Both the position numbers and the translations under genes were made by a program. The notes beneath the pieces were generated by a model. It did no database searches and was not told where the DNA came from. It saw only the letters and a list, made by a program, of their open reading frames with translations. Below are positions 15,311 to 24,282 of a DNA stretch of 46,461 nt, piece by piece. Position 1 is the first letter of the stretch. Each line of letters begins with the position of its first letter. The stretch lies in contig CANQKX010000010.1 in NCBI GenBank assembly GCA_947624565.1, positions 1 to 46,461 on the forward strand, read 5' to 3'. This DNA comes from an uncultured Bacilli bacterium. Its GTDB lineage: Bacteria > Bacillota_I > Bacilli_A > RF39 > UBA660.

Positions 15311-16280
15311 AATACGATTGAGAATATGTCTCATTCATAGAATTTACAACTTGACAATAATTAGAAATTAAATAATCAAAATTATTTTCTGATTCAAATC
15401 TTTTTAATCTAGAAAAAGACATATCATTATTCCCATTTCTAAATTTATGTACTTTAGCATACATTAAAAAAATTAAATCTTTTGAAGAAAATTCAGCAGA
15501 TGTTCCTACTGTTTGTGAGTATTTTTTATCCAAAAATGCTGAAGCAGTTGAATTTATATTAAAGCATTTATCTTTTATTAAATCGAAAAGTACATTATAG
15601 TTATTTTTATCTTCTCTATTTATTTTATCACATGAAGAATAGAAATCATTTGCCCTTTCTTCAATATTATTTTTATTCATAACTGTTAAAAATAAATCCA
15701 TGACATTATCAAATATATTTGCGCTTTTATTCAAATTTATAACAATTTGATTAATATTTTCAACACCCATATTTCTCATTCTTTCTCTTGCAGAATTTTC
15801 TCTTGTAATTCCAGAAAAATCTCCTCTTAACATTCTACAAAAAGATTCATATGCTTGATAAAATCCATATTTAATAATCATTGTTTCTATTGCTGATTGT
15901 ATATAATTAAAATCTTTTATAATATCTGCATCTTGAGCAAATTGATTATTATTTATTGAATCATTATTGCTTTTTTTCTTGTAATTTAAAAATCCATCAT
16001 ACTCTTGTTTCTTTCTTTCATTATTCTCCATTTCAAATAACTCTTTATTTTTATTAATTATCTCATTATATATGTCATGAAAATTTTTATCAATATATCC
16101 TATTTGATCTGGATGAAACAATTTTCTAACTCTTCTTATATCAGGTTTTAATTCATTAACATTTTTTGCTTGATCAATATCATATAGTGCATAAAAATCA
16201 ACATAATCTGGATGCTGTTTTTTTTGGTCAACATAACTTTTAATTATAAAATAAATTTGTTGTAATGTTTGTGCACTCAT
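15309..16280 (-). CDS. J-domain (DnaJ-like) protein
   Basis: The 323-residue product has a divergent J domain at about residues 24-95: DFYALYDIDQAKNVNELKPD, RRVRKLFHPDQIG, and KKQEYDGFL. The HPD tripeptide, needed to stimulate Hsp70 (DnaK) ATPase, is intact. The remaining 225 residues are helical, Asn/Lys-rich and of no family I recognise. There is no Gly/Phe region or zinc finger, so it is a type III J protein, probably a specialised DnaK targeting factor. AGGTGAT precedes ATG 16280. It has its own promoter and terminator between ychF and the AbgT gene. Partner unknown; dnaK is not in the window. Confidence 0.85.
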   Translation of the reverse strand: MSAQTLQQIYFIIKSYVDQKKQHPDYVDFYALYDIDQAKNVNELKPDIRRVRKLFHPDQIGYIDKNFHDIYNEIINKNKELFEMENNERKKQEYDGFLNYKKKSNNDSINNNQFAQDADIIKDFNYIQSAIETMIIKYGFYQAYESFCRMLRGDFSGITRENSARERMRNMGVENINQIVINLNKSANIFDNVMDLFLTVMNKNNIEERANDFYSSCDKINREDKNNYNVLFDLIKDKCFNINSTASAFLDKKYSQTVGTSAEFSSKDLIFLMYAKVHKFRNGNNDMSFSRLKRFESENNFDYLISNYCQVVNSMNETYSQSY

Positions 16281-16365
16281 AATATCACCTATTTTAATTA
16301 TACAATTTTTTTAATTATAAATTATTTTTTATAATAATATTTTACATTTACTATACTATTTTATA

Positions 16366-16391
16366 CAAAAAAAAACAACATAATGTTGTTT
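16366..16391 (-). terminator. Terminator of the parA-parB-mscS-DUF951-AbgT operon
   Basis: On the minus strand, AAACAACA and TGTTGTTT form an 8-bp stem with a 3-base loop, followed by a run of T residues. Confidence 0.8.
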
Positions 16392-17901
16392 ATATTGTTG
16401 GATATACTCCAGGTCCAATAGGAACTTTTAATACATACCAAGCAAATATTATAAATAACCATAAAAGTGTTATTGATATAAAATATGGCATAATTAATTT
16501 ATAACATTTCTTTATACTAAAATCATTTTTACTATATAACCCAACAAATCCTATAAATACTATAAAATAAGGAAATAATGGTGAAATCATATTTGTTAGA
16601 GATGATGATAATCTAAAAATTGCCCCTGTAAATTCTGGTGTAATATTAGATTTCATAAATAATGGTATTAAACCTGGTACAAATAAAGTCCATTTTGTTG
16701 ATAAAGCAGTCAAGAATATATTTGATATAGCTACAACTAAAAATGATAATATAATCAATACTCCAAAAGAAACATTTGAACTTTCAATTAAATTGTACAA
16801 ATTTGAAGCAATTATATTTCCTATATTAGTATATTTAAAGATAGCAATCAATTGTGAAGTTGCAAATAATAATAATAACATTTCACCAAGACCATTTAAA
16901 CTATTAGTTATACATTTAATTATATCTTTTTCATTTTTTATTTGTTTAGTTATTACTCCATATATAGTTGCACATATAATAAATGCAAATGAAACTATAT
17001 ATAAAATACCATTAACAAAAGGTGCATTCGCACTAAATAATTTATTAACATATAAATCTTGAGTTGAATCTAATAAATAACCTGATAATGGAAGATTTGG
17101 AATTATTGAATACACAAATATAAGTACCATTACACCAAGGGCTATTAATGACATTTTTAAACCTTTTTTATCTAATTTTTCATCAATTTCAACTTCATCA
17201 TTACCTATTCTAACAGGCCTTTTCTTACTTAATATATCTGTAACTATTGTTATTAATAATGCCAAAAACAAACTACAGATAACTATAAAAAACAAATTAC
17301 CAGTATACTTAAATGTATAGTTAGGATCAACCAGTAATACAGATGATTTTGAAAGTTCAATTAAACTATAATCGATTGATGTTATAAATAAATTTATATT
17401 TGCTCCTGCAGCAACTGAAACAAATGCCATTGTCATTCCAACTACTTGACTTCTTTTATATTCAGTAAATAAGATTGCAGCAATTGGTATCATTATTACA
17501 AAAGCTAAATCTGTACTAAATCCCATTATTATACATAAAAGTGAAAATATAAAGAACATAGTCTTTCTTGGTATAAATTTTTGAAGTTTACTAAATATTG
17601 ATTTTAATAAACCTACTTTTATCATTAACCCTACACCAAGCAATCCAATTATTAATGTTCCAAGGGGAGCAAATTTCAAAAAGTTATTAACTGATTCTGA
17701 AATCATAAACTTTATACCATCTTTACTTAATAAGGACTCTACAGTTAATATAGATGTTGAAGATGATCCTAAAGATATATCTGTTTGTGTACCTTGAAAA
17801 TTAAATAAAGATAATATAGCACTTAAAACTATTGTTATTAATATTAGTATCACTAAAAACCAAACTGGATGAATATGACTTTTTTTAGCTTCATTTTCCA
17901 T
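16390..17901 (-). CDS. AbgT-family transporter
   Basis: The 503-residue protein has about 11-13 membrane segments and the typical AbgT start (HPVWFLVILILITIVLSAI). It continues with FAPLGTLIIGLLGVGLMIKVG, GFSTDLAFVIMIPIAAILF, VAAGANINLFITSIDYSL, and the late TALSTKWTLFVPGLIPLFM. AbgT proteins import p-aminobenzoyl-glutamate or export antifolates such as sulfonamides by proton coupling; which applies here cannot be told. TTGGAGGAG precedes ATG 17901. It lies 5 bases after the DUF951 gene, as the last gene of the parA operon, an unusual companion for chromosome segregation genes. Confidence 0.92.
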   Translation of the reverse strand: MENEAKKSHIHPVWFLVILILITIVLSAILSLFNFQGTQTDISLGSSSTSILTVESLLSKDGIKFMISESVNNFLKFAPLGTLIIGLLGVGLMIKVGLLKSIFSKLQKFIPRKTMFFIFSLLCIIMGFSTDLAFVIMIPIAAILFTEYKRSQVVGMTMAFVSVAAGANINLFITSIDYSLIELSKSSVLLVDPNYTFKYTGNLFFIVICSLFLALLITIVTDILSKKRPVRIGNDEVEIDEKLDKKGLKMSLIALGVMVLIFVYSIIPNLPLSGYLLDSTQDLYVNKLFSANAPFVNGILYIVSFAFIICATIYGVITKQIKNEKDIIKCITNSLNGLGEMLLLLFATSQLIAIFKYTNIGNIIASNLYNLIESSNVSFGVLIILSFLVVAISNIFLTALSTKWTLFVPGLIPLFMKSNITPEFTGAIFRLSSSLTNMISPLFPYFIVFIGFVGLYSKNDFSIKKCYKLIMPYFISITLLWLFIIFAWYVLKVPIGPGVYPTI

Positions 17902-17905
17902 ATTT

Positions 17906-18091
17906 CTACTCCTCCAATACCTTTTTTATTTTTTTATTAAATTCTATTCTTTCTAACATTATAATTCTTCCACAATTTATACATTGTAATTTTATATCTA
18001 CCCCTGTTCTTAAAATTAACCACAAATTAGTACCACAAGGATGTCCTTTTTTCATTATAACTTTACTACCTACTTTGTAATCATTTTTCAT
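17906..18091 (-). CDS. DUF951 family small zinc-ribbon-like protein
   Basis: The 61-residue product has the DUF951 pattern: VGSKVIMKKGHPCGTNLW, ILRTGVDIKLQC, INCGRIIMLER. The His-Pro-Cys-Gly and CxxC motifs could bind zinc. Function of the family is unknown. AGAGGT precedes ATG 18091, which overlaps the end of the mscS gene by 11 bases. DUF951 next to mscS and parB is a common arrangement near the origin of Firmicutes. Confidence 0.93.
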   Translation of the reverse strand: MKNDYKVGSKVIMKKGHPCGTNLWLILRTGVDIKLQCINCGRIIMLERIEFNKKIKKVLEE

Positions 18092-18887
18092 AATGTACCT
18101 CTACTTGTGGATATGGAATTTTAATATTGTTTTCATCTAATGCTAATTTTATTTGTTTAATTATTTTTCTTCTTACATCATACTCATCTTTTGCGTTTGT
18201 TTTTGTTGATATTAATATATCAACTGATGAAGAAGATAATGATTCAATACCATTAATTACAATTTTATCTTTTAATCCATCAATAGAATTATTTAATTTA
18301 TCAAATAATTCTTGCAATACTTTTTCAACTTTTTTAATATCTGATTCATACGAAACTGATACTATTATCTTTACCCAAGCATCACATAAACTATAATTTG
18401 TTACTTCACTAATTGTCCTATTAGATATTATTCTAATTTGACCAGTTGCTGATTTAAGTTTAGTTGTCTTTAAATTAAGTGATATAACCTCCCCTTTAAA
18501 TCCATTTATCTCAACTATTTCACCAATAGCAAATTGACTCTCCAAAATAATTGATGCTCCTACTAATAAATCCTTAAGTAAATCTTGGAAAGCAAGCCCA
18601 ATAACCAAACTAACTGCACCTACACCTGCGACTAAAGCGCTTGTATTAACACCAAAAACTTGTAATATACTAAGTATTACTATAATTATAATTACTGTCT
18701 TAATTGTATTCTTAAGTAAAATCAATACTGTCTCTCTACTTCTTTTTTCATGTTTAGTCAAGTTTTTATTCATTTTAATTTTACCATTTAAAAATATGTT
18801 AATAACAAAATCAAATATAAATGCTACTGCTATAATTATAATTGGTAAATATATTTTTTCTGATATTTCTATATTAAATATATTCAT
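18081..18887 (-). CDS. Small-conductance mechanosensitive channel (MscS family)
   Basis: ATG 18887 (MNIFNIEISEKIY) is chosen because GGAGG lies 5-10 bases upstream; a TTG at 18899 overlaps that site. The 268-residue protein has three membrane segments and the pore-lining third helix VSLVIGLAFQDLLKDLLVG after NTSALVAGVGA. The beta domain (FAIGEIVEINGFKGEVISLN) and a mixed C-terminal domain follow. It opens on membrane tension to release solutes under hypo-osmotic shock. It lies 14 bases after parB in the same operon. Confidence 0.95.
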   Translation of the reverse strand: MNIFNIEISEKIYLPIIIIAVAFIFDFVINIFLNGKIKMNKNLTKHEKRSRETVLILLKNTIKTVIIIIVILSILQVFGVNTSALVAGVGAVSLVIGLAFQDLLKDLLVGASIILESQFAIGEIVEINGFKGEVISLNLKTTKLKSATGQIRIISNRTISEVTNYSLCDAWVKIIVSVSYESDIKKVEKVLQELFDKLNNSIDGLKDKIVINGIESLSSSSVDILISTKTNAKDEYDVRRKIIKQIKLALDENNIKIPYPQVEVHYEK

Positions 18888-18901
18888 TAAATCCTCCAAT
18901 A

Positions 18902-19783
18902 TTATTCATTGATATCTATATTCATTATTTCTAATATTCTGTTTAAATCATGTACAGAAGAAAATTTAATTGTTATCTTATCATTACTTATCTTAACATT
19001 TGTTCCTAATTTTTCTTTAAGATAAGTTTCAATATGTTTATATTCATTACTTCTTACAACCCTATTTTTATTACTTAATTTTTCATGACTTGATGATACT
19101 AAATTTTCTAAACTTCTAACACTTAAATCTTCATCTATTACTCTTTGGGCTAAATCCTCTTGCTTTTCAATATCATCAAGTTTACTAAGTACTCTTGCAT
19201 GTCCCATAGATATTTTGTTATACAATACCATATCTTGTACTGATTTAGGTAATTTTAAAAGACCAAGTATATTTGTTATATGACTTCTACTTTTTCCTAC
19301 TTTCTTTGAAAGTTCATCTTGAGTAATATTCATACTTTCTATTATTGATTTATATGCTTTTGCTTCTTCTATTGCAGTTAAATTTTCTCTTTGTAAATTT
19401 TCAAGTAAAGAAATTTGCATCATTTCCTCATCAGAAAAATCTTTAACAATAGCGGGAATACTAGTTAGACCTGCGATTTTAGATGCTCTAAATCTTCTTT
19501 CTCCTGCGATTATTTCATAACCTTTTATACTTTTTTTTACAATTATTGGTTGAAATACACCATGTTCTTTTATTGAACTTGCTAGTTCATTTAATGAACT
19601 TTCATCAAATATTTTTCTAGGTTGATAAGGATTTGCCCTTAACTCAGATAAAGGTATTTCTTCAATAAGATTATTATTTTTAGCATCTTCAATTATTGAT
19701 GTTTCTAAATTATCAAAATTTAATCCACCTTCACTAAATAATTGTTCTAATCCTTTTCCTAATGCTTTCCTTTTCTCATTCAT
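18902..19783 (-). CDS. parB: Chromosome-partitioning protein ParB/Spo0J
   Basis: The 293-residue protein has the CTP-binding/ParB core: LRANPYQPRKIFDESSLNEL, GERRFRASKIAG, SLLENLQRENLTAIEEA. A helix-turn-helix (TQDELSKKVGKSRSHITNIL) and a C-terminal dimerisation domain follow. It loads at parS sites as a CTP-gated clamp and, with ParA, segregates origins. AGGAGG lies 11 bases before ATG 19783, which overlaps parA by 8 bases. No TGTTTCACGTGAAACA-type parS was found in the window. Confidence 0.97.
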   Translation of the reverse strand: MNEKRKALGKGLEQLFSEGGLNFDNLETSIIEDAKNNNLIEEIPLSELRANPYQPRKIFDESSLNELASSIKEHGVFQPIIVKKSIKGYEIIAGERRFRASKIAGLTSIPAIVKDFSDEEMMQISLLENLQRENLTAIEEAKAYKSIIESMNITQDELSKKVGKSRSHITNILGLLKLPKSVQDMVLYNKISMGHARVLSKLDDIEKQEDLAQRVIDEDLSVRSLENLVSSSHEKLSNKNRVVRSNEYKHIETYLKEKLGTNVKISNDKITIKFSSVHDLNRILEIMNIDINE

Positions 19784-20558
19784 TTCTACTAATTACCTCC
19801 TTTGCTAAATTTATATATGCTTCTGTACCTCTACTTGTTGGATCATAATTTGCTATTGGTTTTCCATGAGATGGTGCCTCAGTTAATCTTATTAATCTTG
19901 GAATTATTGTATCATATACTCTTTCTCTAAAAAATCCTCTTACATTTTCAACAACTTCAAGTCCTAAATTTGTTCTAGAATCAAGCATTGTAAGAACAAC
20001 ACCTTCTATTTCAAGTGTTGGATTTAAACTTTTTCTTGCCTGTGTTATTGTATTTAAAAGTTGCATAATACCTTCAAGTGCAAAATATTCACATTGAACT
20101 GGTATAAGAACTGAATCACTTGCTGTTAATGCATTGATTGTAAGAATACCAAGTGATGGAGGGCAATCTATTAAAATATAATCATAATTATCTCTTATTT
20201 CATATAAAACCCTTTTTAATTGAGAGCCTTTAGAAAATGTTGGATCAACCTTTGTTTTTTCTATAAATTCAATATCGATTCCTGCAAGTGTTATAGTAGA
20301 AGGAATAATATGTAAATTTTTAAATTTAGTCTTCATAATTGATTGGATAGGTTTAATTTGGTTTGTTAATGCTTCATATATACTTCCCTTTAAATCTCCT
20401 TTTTCAATGCCTACACCTGTTGTAGTATTTCCTTGAGGATCTAAATCAACTAATAATACTCTTTTACCTAATAATCCTAATGATGCTGCTAGGTTAATAC
20501 TAGTTGTTGTTTTACCTACTCCACCTTTTTGATTAACTAATGAAATTATCTTGCCCAT
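19776..20558 (-). CDS. parA: Chromosome-partitioning ATPase ParA/Soj
   Basis: ATG 20558 (MGKIISLVNQKGG) follows AAGGAAG and is preferred over the GTG at 20567. The 260-residue protein has the deviant Walker A KGGVGKTTTSINLA, A' motif VLLVDLDPQGNTTTGVG and Walker B YDYILIDCPPSLGILT. Its short form without an N-terminal helix-turn-helix is the chromosomal Soj type. It is the first gene of the operon parA-parB-mscS-DUF951-AbgT and lies 158 bases from the divergent phospholipase-like gene. Confidence 0.97.
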   Translation of the reverse strand: MGKIISLVNQKGGVGKTTTSINLAASLGLLGKRVLLVDLDPQGNTTTGVGIEKGDLKGSIYEALTNQIKPIQSIMKTKFKNLHIIPSTITLAGIDIEFIEKTKVDPTFSKGSQLKRVLYEIRDNYDYILIDCPPSLGILTINALTASDSVLIPVQCEYFALEGIMQLLNTITQARKSLNPTLEIEGVVLTMLDSRTNLGLEVVENVRGFFRERVYDTIIPRLIRLTEAPSHGKPIANYDPTSRGTEAYINLAKEVISRNE

Positions 20559-20690
20559 CACATACACTTCCTTAATCTTTTACTGCTATATTATATTTTA
20601 TCAAAATTTAAACATTTTTTAAATAATTTGTAATAAAAAAGTAAAAAAAGGTAAGAATATATGTTTTTTTCATAAGTATATTAAATAAAA

Positions 20691-20699
20691 TGATATAAT
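20691..20699 (+). promoter_or_regulatory. Extended -10 promoter of the phospholipase-like gene
   Basis: TGATATAAT precedes the ATG at 20716 by 16 bases; no clear -35 element. The intergenic stretch to parA (20559-20690) holds the divergent parA control region but no hexamer pair I can support. Confidence 0.45.
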
Positions 20700-20715
20700 A
20701 TTATTGGTGAAGATA

Positions 20716-21684
20716 ATGGCTGGAACTATTACACATGCTTATTTTGCATGTGATGTATATGATAAACTTGATAATATTACAAAAAATAATTTATATAAGT
20801 TTAAAGAAAATTTAAAAACTTATGCACAAGGTCATGATATTTTCTTCTTTATTACAAATATAAATAATAAAGAAAAAAATATTGGTAAATATATGCATCA
20901 CAATAAAACTAAAGAATTTTTTATAAATATGATTACATACATATATAATAACAAATTACAATATAACTATGAAATTATATCTTTTTTGTATGGATATATG
21001 TGTCATTATTTTTTGGATTCAACAGTTCATCCTTATGTAACATATAAATCTGGCATATTTAAAAAGAAAAAGAAAGAAACATATAAATATAATTCAAAAC
21101 ATAGTGATATGGAAAGTTATATTGATGCATATATGGTAAAAACTAAAGAAAATATTAATCCAAAAGAATTTAAAGTTTATAATTTTTGCTTTAATATAAA
21201 AATTTCTAAAGAATTATCTACTATGATTGATTATGTATATAAAAAAACATACAACTTTAATAATATATCAACATATATGAAACAAGGTATATTTAATATG
21301 AAAATTTTATATAGAATACTTAGATATGATCCTTTATCAATAAAGAAAAAAGTATATAAATTTGTTGATAAAATATCTCCAAATAATATTAAAAAATTAT
21401 ATCCAATAAGTTATGCATACAATCTAAATAATGATAATTATTATTTAAATTTAGATAAAAAAACATGGTGTCATCCAAGATACAAAGATGAAAAGTATAA
21501 TTATTCATTCTTAGATTTATATGAAATTGCGCTTAATAATTGTGTTAAAGCAATAAATGATGTTAATAAAATATTATACAATAATGATTCGTTAAAAAAA
21601 TTGGATAAAATATTTTTAAATATATCTTTTTCTAGTGGAAAAGATTGTAATGATAAAACAAAAAATAAATATTTTGAATTTTGA
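20716..21684 (+). CDS. Zinc-dependent phospholipase C-like protein
   Basis: ATG 20716 (MAGTITHAYFACDVYDKL) follows GGTGAAGA and fits the family start, in which an early His binds zinc. The 322-residue product has further candidate ligands in AYAQGHDIFFF-like QGHDIFFF, MCHYFLDSTVHPYV (His, Asp, His) and KHSDMESYIDAYM. The family (Zn_dep_PLPC) includes secreted phospholipases, but many short gut-bacterial members lack a signal peptide, as here, and their substrate is unknown. The C-terminal half is Lys/Asn/Tyr-rich and unrecognised. TGA TGA ends the gene, showing TGA is a stop in this organism. Confidence 0.8.
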   Translation: MAGTITHAYFACDVYDKLDNITKNNLYKFKENLKTYAQGHDIFFFITNINNKEKNIGKYMHHNKTKEFFINMITYIYNNKLQYNYEIISFLYGYMCHYFLDSTVHPYVTYKSGIFKKKKKETYKYNSKHSDMESYIDAYMVKTKENINPKEFKVYNFCFNIKISKELSTMIDYVYKKTYNFNNISTYMKQGIFNMKILYRILRYDPLSIKKKVYKFVDKISPNNIKKLYPISYAYNLNNDNYYLNLDKKTWCHPRYKDEKYNYSFLDLYEIALNNCVKAINDVNKILYNNDSLKKLDKIFLNISFSSGKDCNDKTKNKYFEF

Positions 21685-21700
21685 TGAATAAATATTTTAT

Positions 21701-21727
21701 ATATCACCATTATATTAATGGTGATAT
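21701..21727 (+). promoter_or_regulatory. 12-bp inverted repeat covering the ribosome-binding site of the next gene
   Basis: ATATCACCATTA (21701-21712) and TAATGGTGATAT (21716-21727) form a perfect stem with a 3-base loop. GGTGA in the 3' arm is the only ribosome-binding site for ATG 21730, so the stem would hide it; it has no T tract and is not a good terminator. Confidence 0.6.
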
Positions 21728-21729
21728 TT

Positions 21730-21960
21730 ATGTTTAATGGATTTAGGATTATTAATGATAATTATATTTATTTATTTTTAGATAATAATTATGAATTTGC
21801 TTCTGATGTAAATACTAAAGATAAAAAACAAAATAAAATAATAGAAGAATGTAGTAATTATTTAAATAAACACAATTTAAAATTTAATAATAGATTATAT
21901 TTTGTATCAAATGGAATTGTAATTGGATATATAGATAAAAATAAATTTAATAATAAATAA
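21730..21960 (+). CDS. Small protein of unknown function
   Basis: ATG 21730 (MFNGFRIINDNYIYLF) is chosen because GGTGA lies 5 bases upstream; the in-frame ATG at 21718 has no site. The 76-residue product has no membrane segment. It reads as two short beta-alpha units (LFLDNNYEFASD; LYFVSNGIVIGYID) separated by a charged helix. No family recognised. It follows the phospholipase-like gene by 45 bases and ends in the terminator shared with the coupling-protein gene. Confidence 0.6.
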   Translation: MFNGFRIINDNYIYLFLDNNYEFASDVNTKDKKQNKIIEECSNYLNKHNLKFNNRLYFVSNGIVIGYIDKNKFNNK

Positions 21961-22016
21961 AAAAGAGGATAAATGAAGTGATTTTTAAATAATTCACATC
22001 AAAAATACTCTTTTTT
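21960..22016. terminator. Long bidirectional terminator between the small gene and the coupling-protein gene
   Basis: AAAAAGAG and CTCTTTTTTT enclose an inner imperfect stem (TGAAGTGA with TCACATCA), giving an extended hairpin with A and T runs at both ends. Confidence 0.65.
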
Positions 22017-24236
22017 TTATTCTTCAAAGAAGAAATCGTCAAAGAAATCATCATAATCAGATGAATCTTCACTACTTTCATCATCTTTCTTATTATTAAC
22101 GGATGTTTCTTTTGTATTACTTTTTTCTTCTGGTTTATCTTTAATTTCAAAGTTTTCAAAATCAACCATATTACTATGAACAACCTCTTCAATTTTAGGT
22201 TCATCGCTTGATGGTTTTTCTTCATAAGTTACATCCTTAATTTCACTATCTTTGGAAACTTCAGTTTCTTCAATATTATTTTTCTTTTCTTCGGCTTCTT
22301 TTTTCTTTCTTTCTTCCTCTTCTTCTTTTTCAAGTTCTGCTATTTTAGCATCTATTTCCTTAATCATTTTATCAATATCCATATTATTATCAATTGGAGG
22401 AAAACCTGGTGGGAATGAACCTCCGCCACCAAATGGACTTCCACCTGCAAAAGGACTTGAGTCAATATTAGAAGAAGTATTTGAATCTAAACCAGCATTT
22501 TTTAACTTTTCTTCTTTCTGTTTTCTTACAAATTCTTTTATATCAAAAGTTTGAATAGGTGTCATTTCTCTTTCAGGATAAATTACATTTTTGCCATAAT
22601 GATCTGTTCCTTTACCAAAACCAAAATCTGTTTCATAATCCTTTTTTAATTTTCCTTTAAAAGGTGGACATCTGTGTTTTATAAGTACAATTTCATTATC
22701 TTTCATTCTTTGAAGTTCTGATATTGTAACTAAAGGTCTTGTTTCTTCTTTTTTGTCTTTACCAACCTTTACAAGTTTATCACCGCATAACTTACTAATT
22801 TCTTCAAGTGCAGCAAGTTCACCTGTTAATAAGTAAATTAAGTTCCCACAGTTACCACGTATTGTTTCAGCATCATGATCTCCATATACCTCTTTTATTT
22901 GTGCAAAATTTTGTATTATAAATAAAAATCTTATTCTTCTTGAACGCGCTGCCGTTACCATTGTAGTTATATCTTTAAATTTAGGCATGTTAGCAAACTC
23001 ATCAAGTAGGAAATTAACTCTAACAGGAAGCGCTCCTCCATGTTTATGAGCAACTGAAATTAATGATTCATAACACTGTTTAACAAATATAGTAGCAAGA
23101 GAGTGATATGTTGTCTTTTCATCTTGTATTATCATAAAAACAGCTGTTGGTTTTTCACCAATTGTATCCATCTCAAAATCATTTTTTGATAACATTTCTG
23201 ATAAATTTTTTGTTACAGCAAGTGTTTTAACTTTTTGTTTTAATACAGATACTATACCACCTTTTGTTTCGTTAGGTGCATTAACTGTACCAAGGGCATT
23301 AACACATGCTGGTGATGCAGGATCTTTTGCATTAAAATATTCTTTCAAATAATTTGACGCTCCATATTTATCTTCGCCAATTGTCATCATTAAATTAATA
23401 CTATTTATATTTATCTCTTCTTCTTTAGCATCTTCAAAAAGTGCAAGAGAAAGCCCTGTTAAATAACTAGATGCAGAATCTTGCCAAAATGGATCATTAC
23501 CTTTTCCATCTACAACTATATTAGTTGATAAATCGTTTAAAAGTTCATTTGCTTTATCAAAATTACCCTCTTTTTGAAATTTATATGGCAAATGATATGG
23601 ATTCCAGCAATTACCTTTTTGCGGATCACGAAAATTTAATATTATAATCTCATATCCAAGTTCTCTAAGTAATCCTGAATTATCTTCAAAAATTTCCCCT
23701 TTAGGGTCAGATACAATAATTGATTCTCTTGCTTTCATAAGCATCTTCATAGTTGGATTAATTATACCTGCTGTTTTACCACTACCAGTTGCACCTAAAA
23801 CTAGTGTATGACTTTCTCCATTATCTACATATGCAGCATCTTTATCATATACCAAAGGTACTCCACCAAATTTTGATTCTTTTTCAATAAATGGTACTCT
23901 TTCCATACCTTTAGCTTTTTTTATTTCACTTTCTTTTGCCCATCTAGAATAACCATCTTCTTTTTTTTCACTAGTATACCCAAATCCTTTTTCTCTAGTA
24001 AAAAAATATGATGTTGTTGTTGTAAACAAAAAGGCTACAGATATAATCCAAAATACTAGTGTTGTAACAATATTTCTTGGAAAAAAAGCTGGAAAAGGAT
24101 TTAATCCCCAAGCAGTACCTTCTTGAAGTATTGATTTAATATTTAATGTACAAACTGCTACTAAGTATAACATAAATAAAGCTACACAAGCAAATGCTAT
24201 TACATCCTTTTTTTCTGCTCTAAATTTTAATTTCAT
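22017..24236 (-). CDS. virD4: VirD4/TraG-type type IV coupling protein
   Basis: ATG 24236 (MKLKFRAEKKD) is preferred because the TGTTATAAT promoter at 24274-24282 places the transcript start downstream of the longer TTG start. The 739-residue protein has two N-terminal membrane segments with a periplasm-side loop, Walker A LVLGATGSGKTAGIINP, Walker B NFLLDEFANMPKF and the TAARSRRIRFLFIIQNFAQI block of VirD4 ATPases. A Gly/Pro linker (SPFAGGSPFGGGG) and coiled coil lead to a long acidic tail ending SDYDDFFDDFFFEE. It recruits substrates to the T4SS channel. It is transcribed separately from the main operon, from which a terminator divides it. Confidence 0.95.
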   Translation of the reverse strand: MKLKFRAEKKDVIAFACVALFMLYLVAVCTLNIKSILQEGTAWGLNPFPAFFPRNIVTTLVFWIISVAFLFTTTTSYFFTREKGFGYTSEKKEDGYSRWAKESEIKKAKGMERVPFIEKESKFGGVPLVYDKDAAYVDNGESHTLVLGATGSGKTAGIINPTMKMLMKARESIIVSDPKGEIFEDNSGLLRELGYEIIILNFRDPQKGNCWNPYHLPYKFQKEGNFDKANELLNDLSTNIVVDGKGNDPFWQDSASSYLTGLSLALFEDAKEEEININSINLMMTIGEDKYGASNYLKEYFNAKDPASPACVNALGTVNAPNETKGGIVSVLKQKVKTLAVTKNLSEMLSKNDFEMDTIGEKPTAVFMIIQDEKTTYHSLATIFVKQCYESLISVAHKHGGALPVRVNFLLDEFANMPKFKDITTMVTAARSRRIRFLFIIQNFAQIKEVYGDHDAETIRGNCGNLIYLLTGELAALEEISKLCGDKLVKVGKDKKEETRPLVTISELQRMKDNEIVLIKHRCPPFKGKLKKDYETDFGFGKGTDHYGKNVIYPEREMTPIQTFDIKEFVRKQKEEKLKNAGLDSNTSSNIDSSPFAGGSPFGGGGSFPPGFPPIDNNMDIDKMIKEIDAKIAELEKEEEEERKKKEAEEKKNNIEETEVSKDSEIKDVTYEEKPSSDEPKIEEVVHSNMVDFENFEIKDKPEEKSNTKETSVNNKKDDESSEDSSDYDDFFDDFFFEE

Positions 24237-24273
24237 AAAATCATCTGCTTTCTTAAGAATAATATACAAAAAT

Positions 24274-24282
24274 ATTATAACA
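24274..24282 (-). promoter_or_regulatory. Promoter of the coupling-protein gene
   Basis: On the minus strand, TGTTATAAT (TGnTATAAT) about 31 bases before the ATG, immediately after the terminator of the T4SS operon. Confidence 0.55.

Noticed and set aside
18902-20558. parS site near parAB
   Set aside because: No match to TGTTTCACGTGAAACA was found in or around parAB. A CACGTG-like core in the wall-hydrolase gene near 25,475 is not palindromic beyond the core.
7087-21684. TGA as a Trp codon (Mycoplasma-type code)
   Set aside because: yycJ and the phospholipase-like gene end at TGA, the latter at a double TGA, and conserved Trp positions are TGG.
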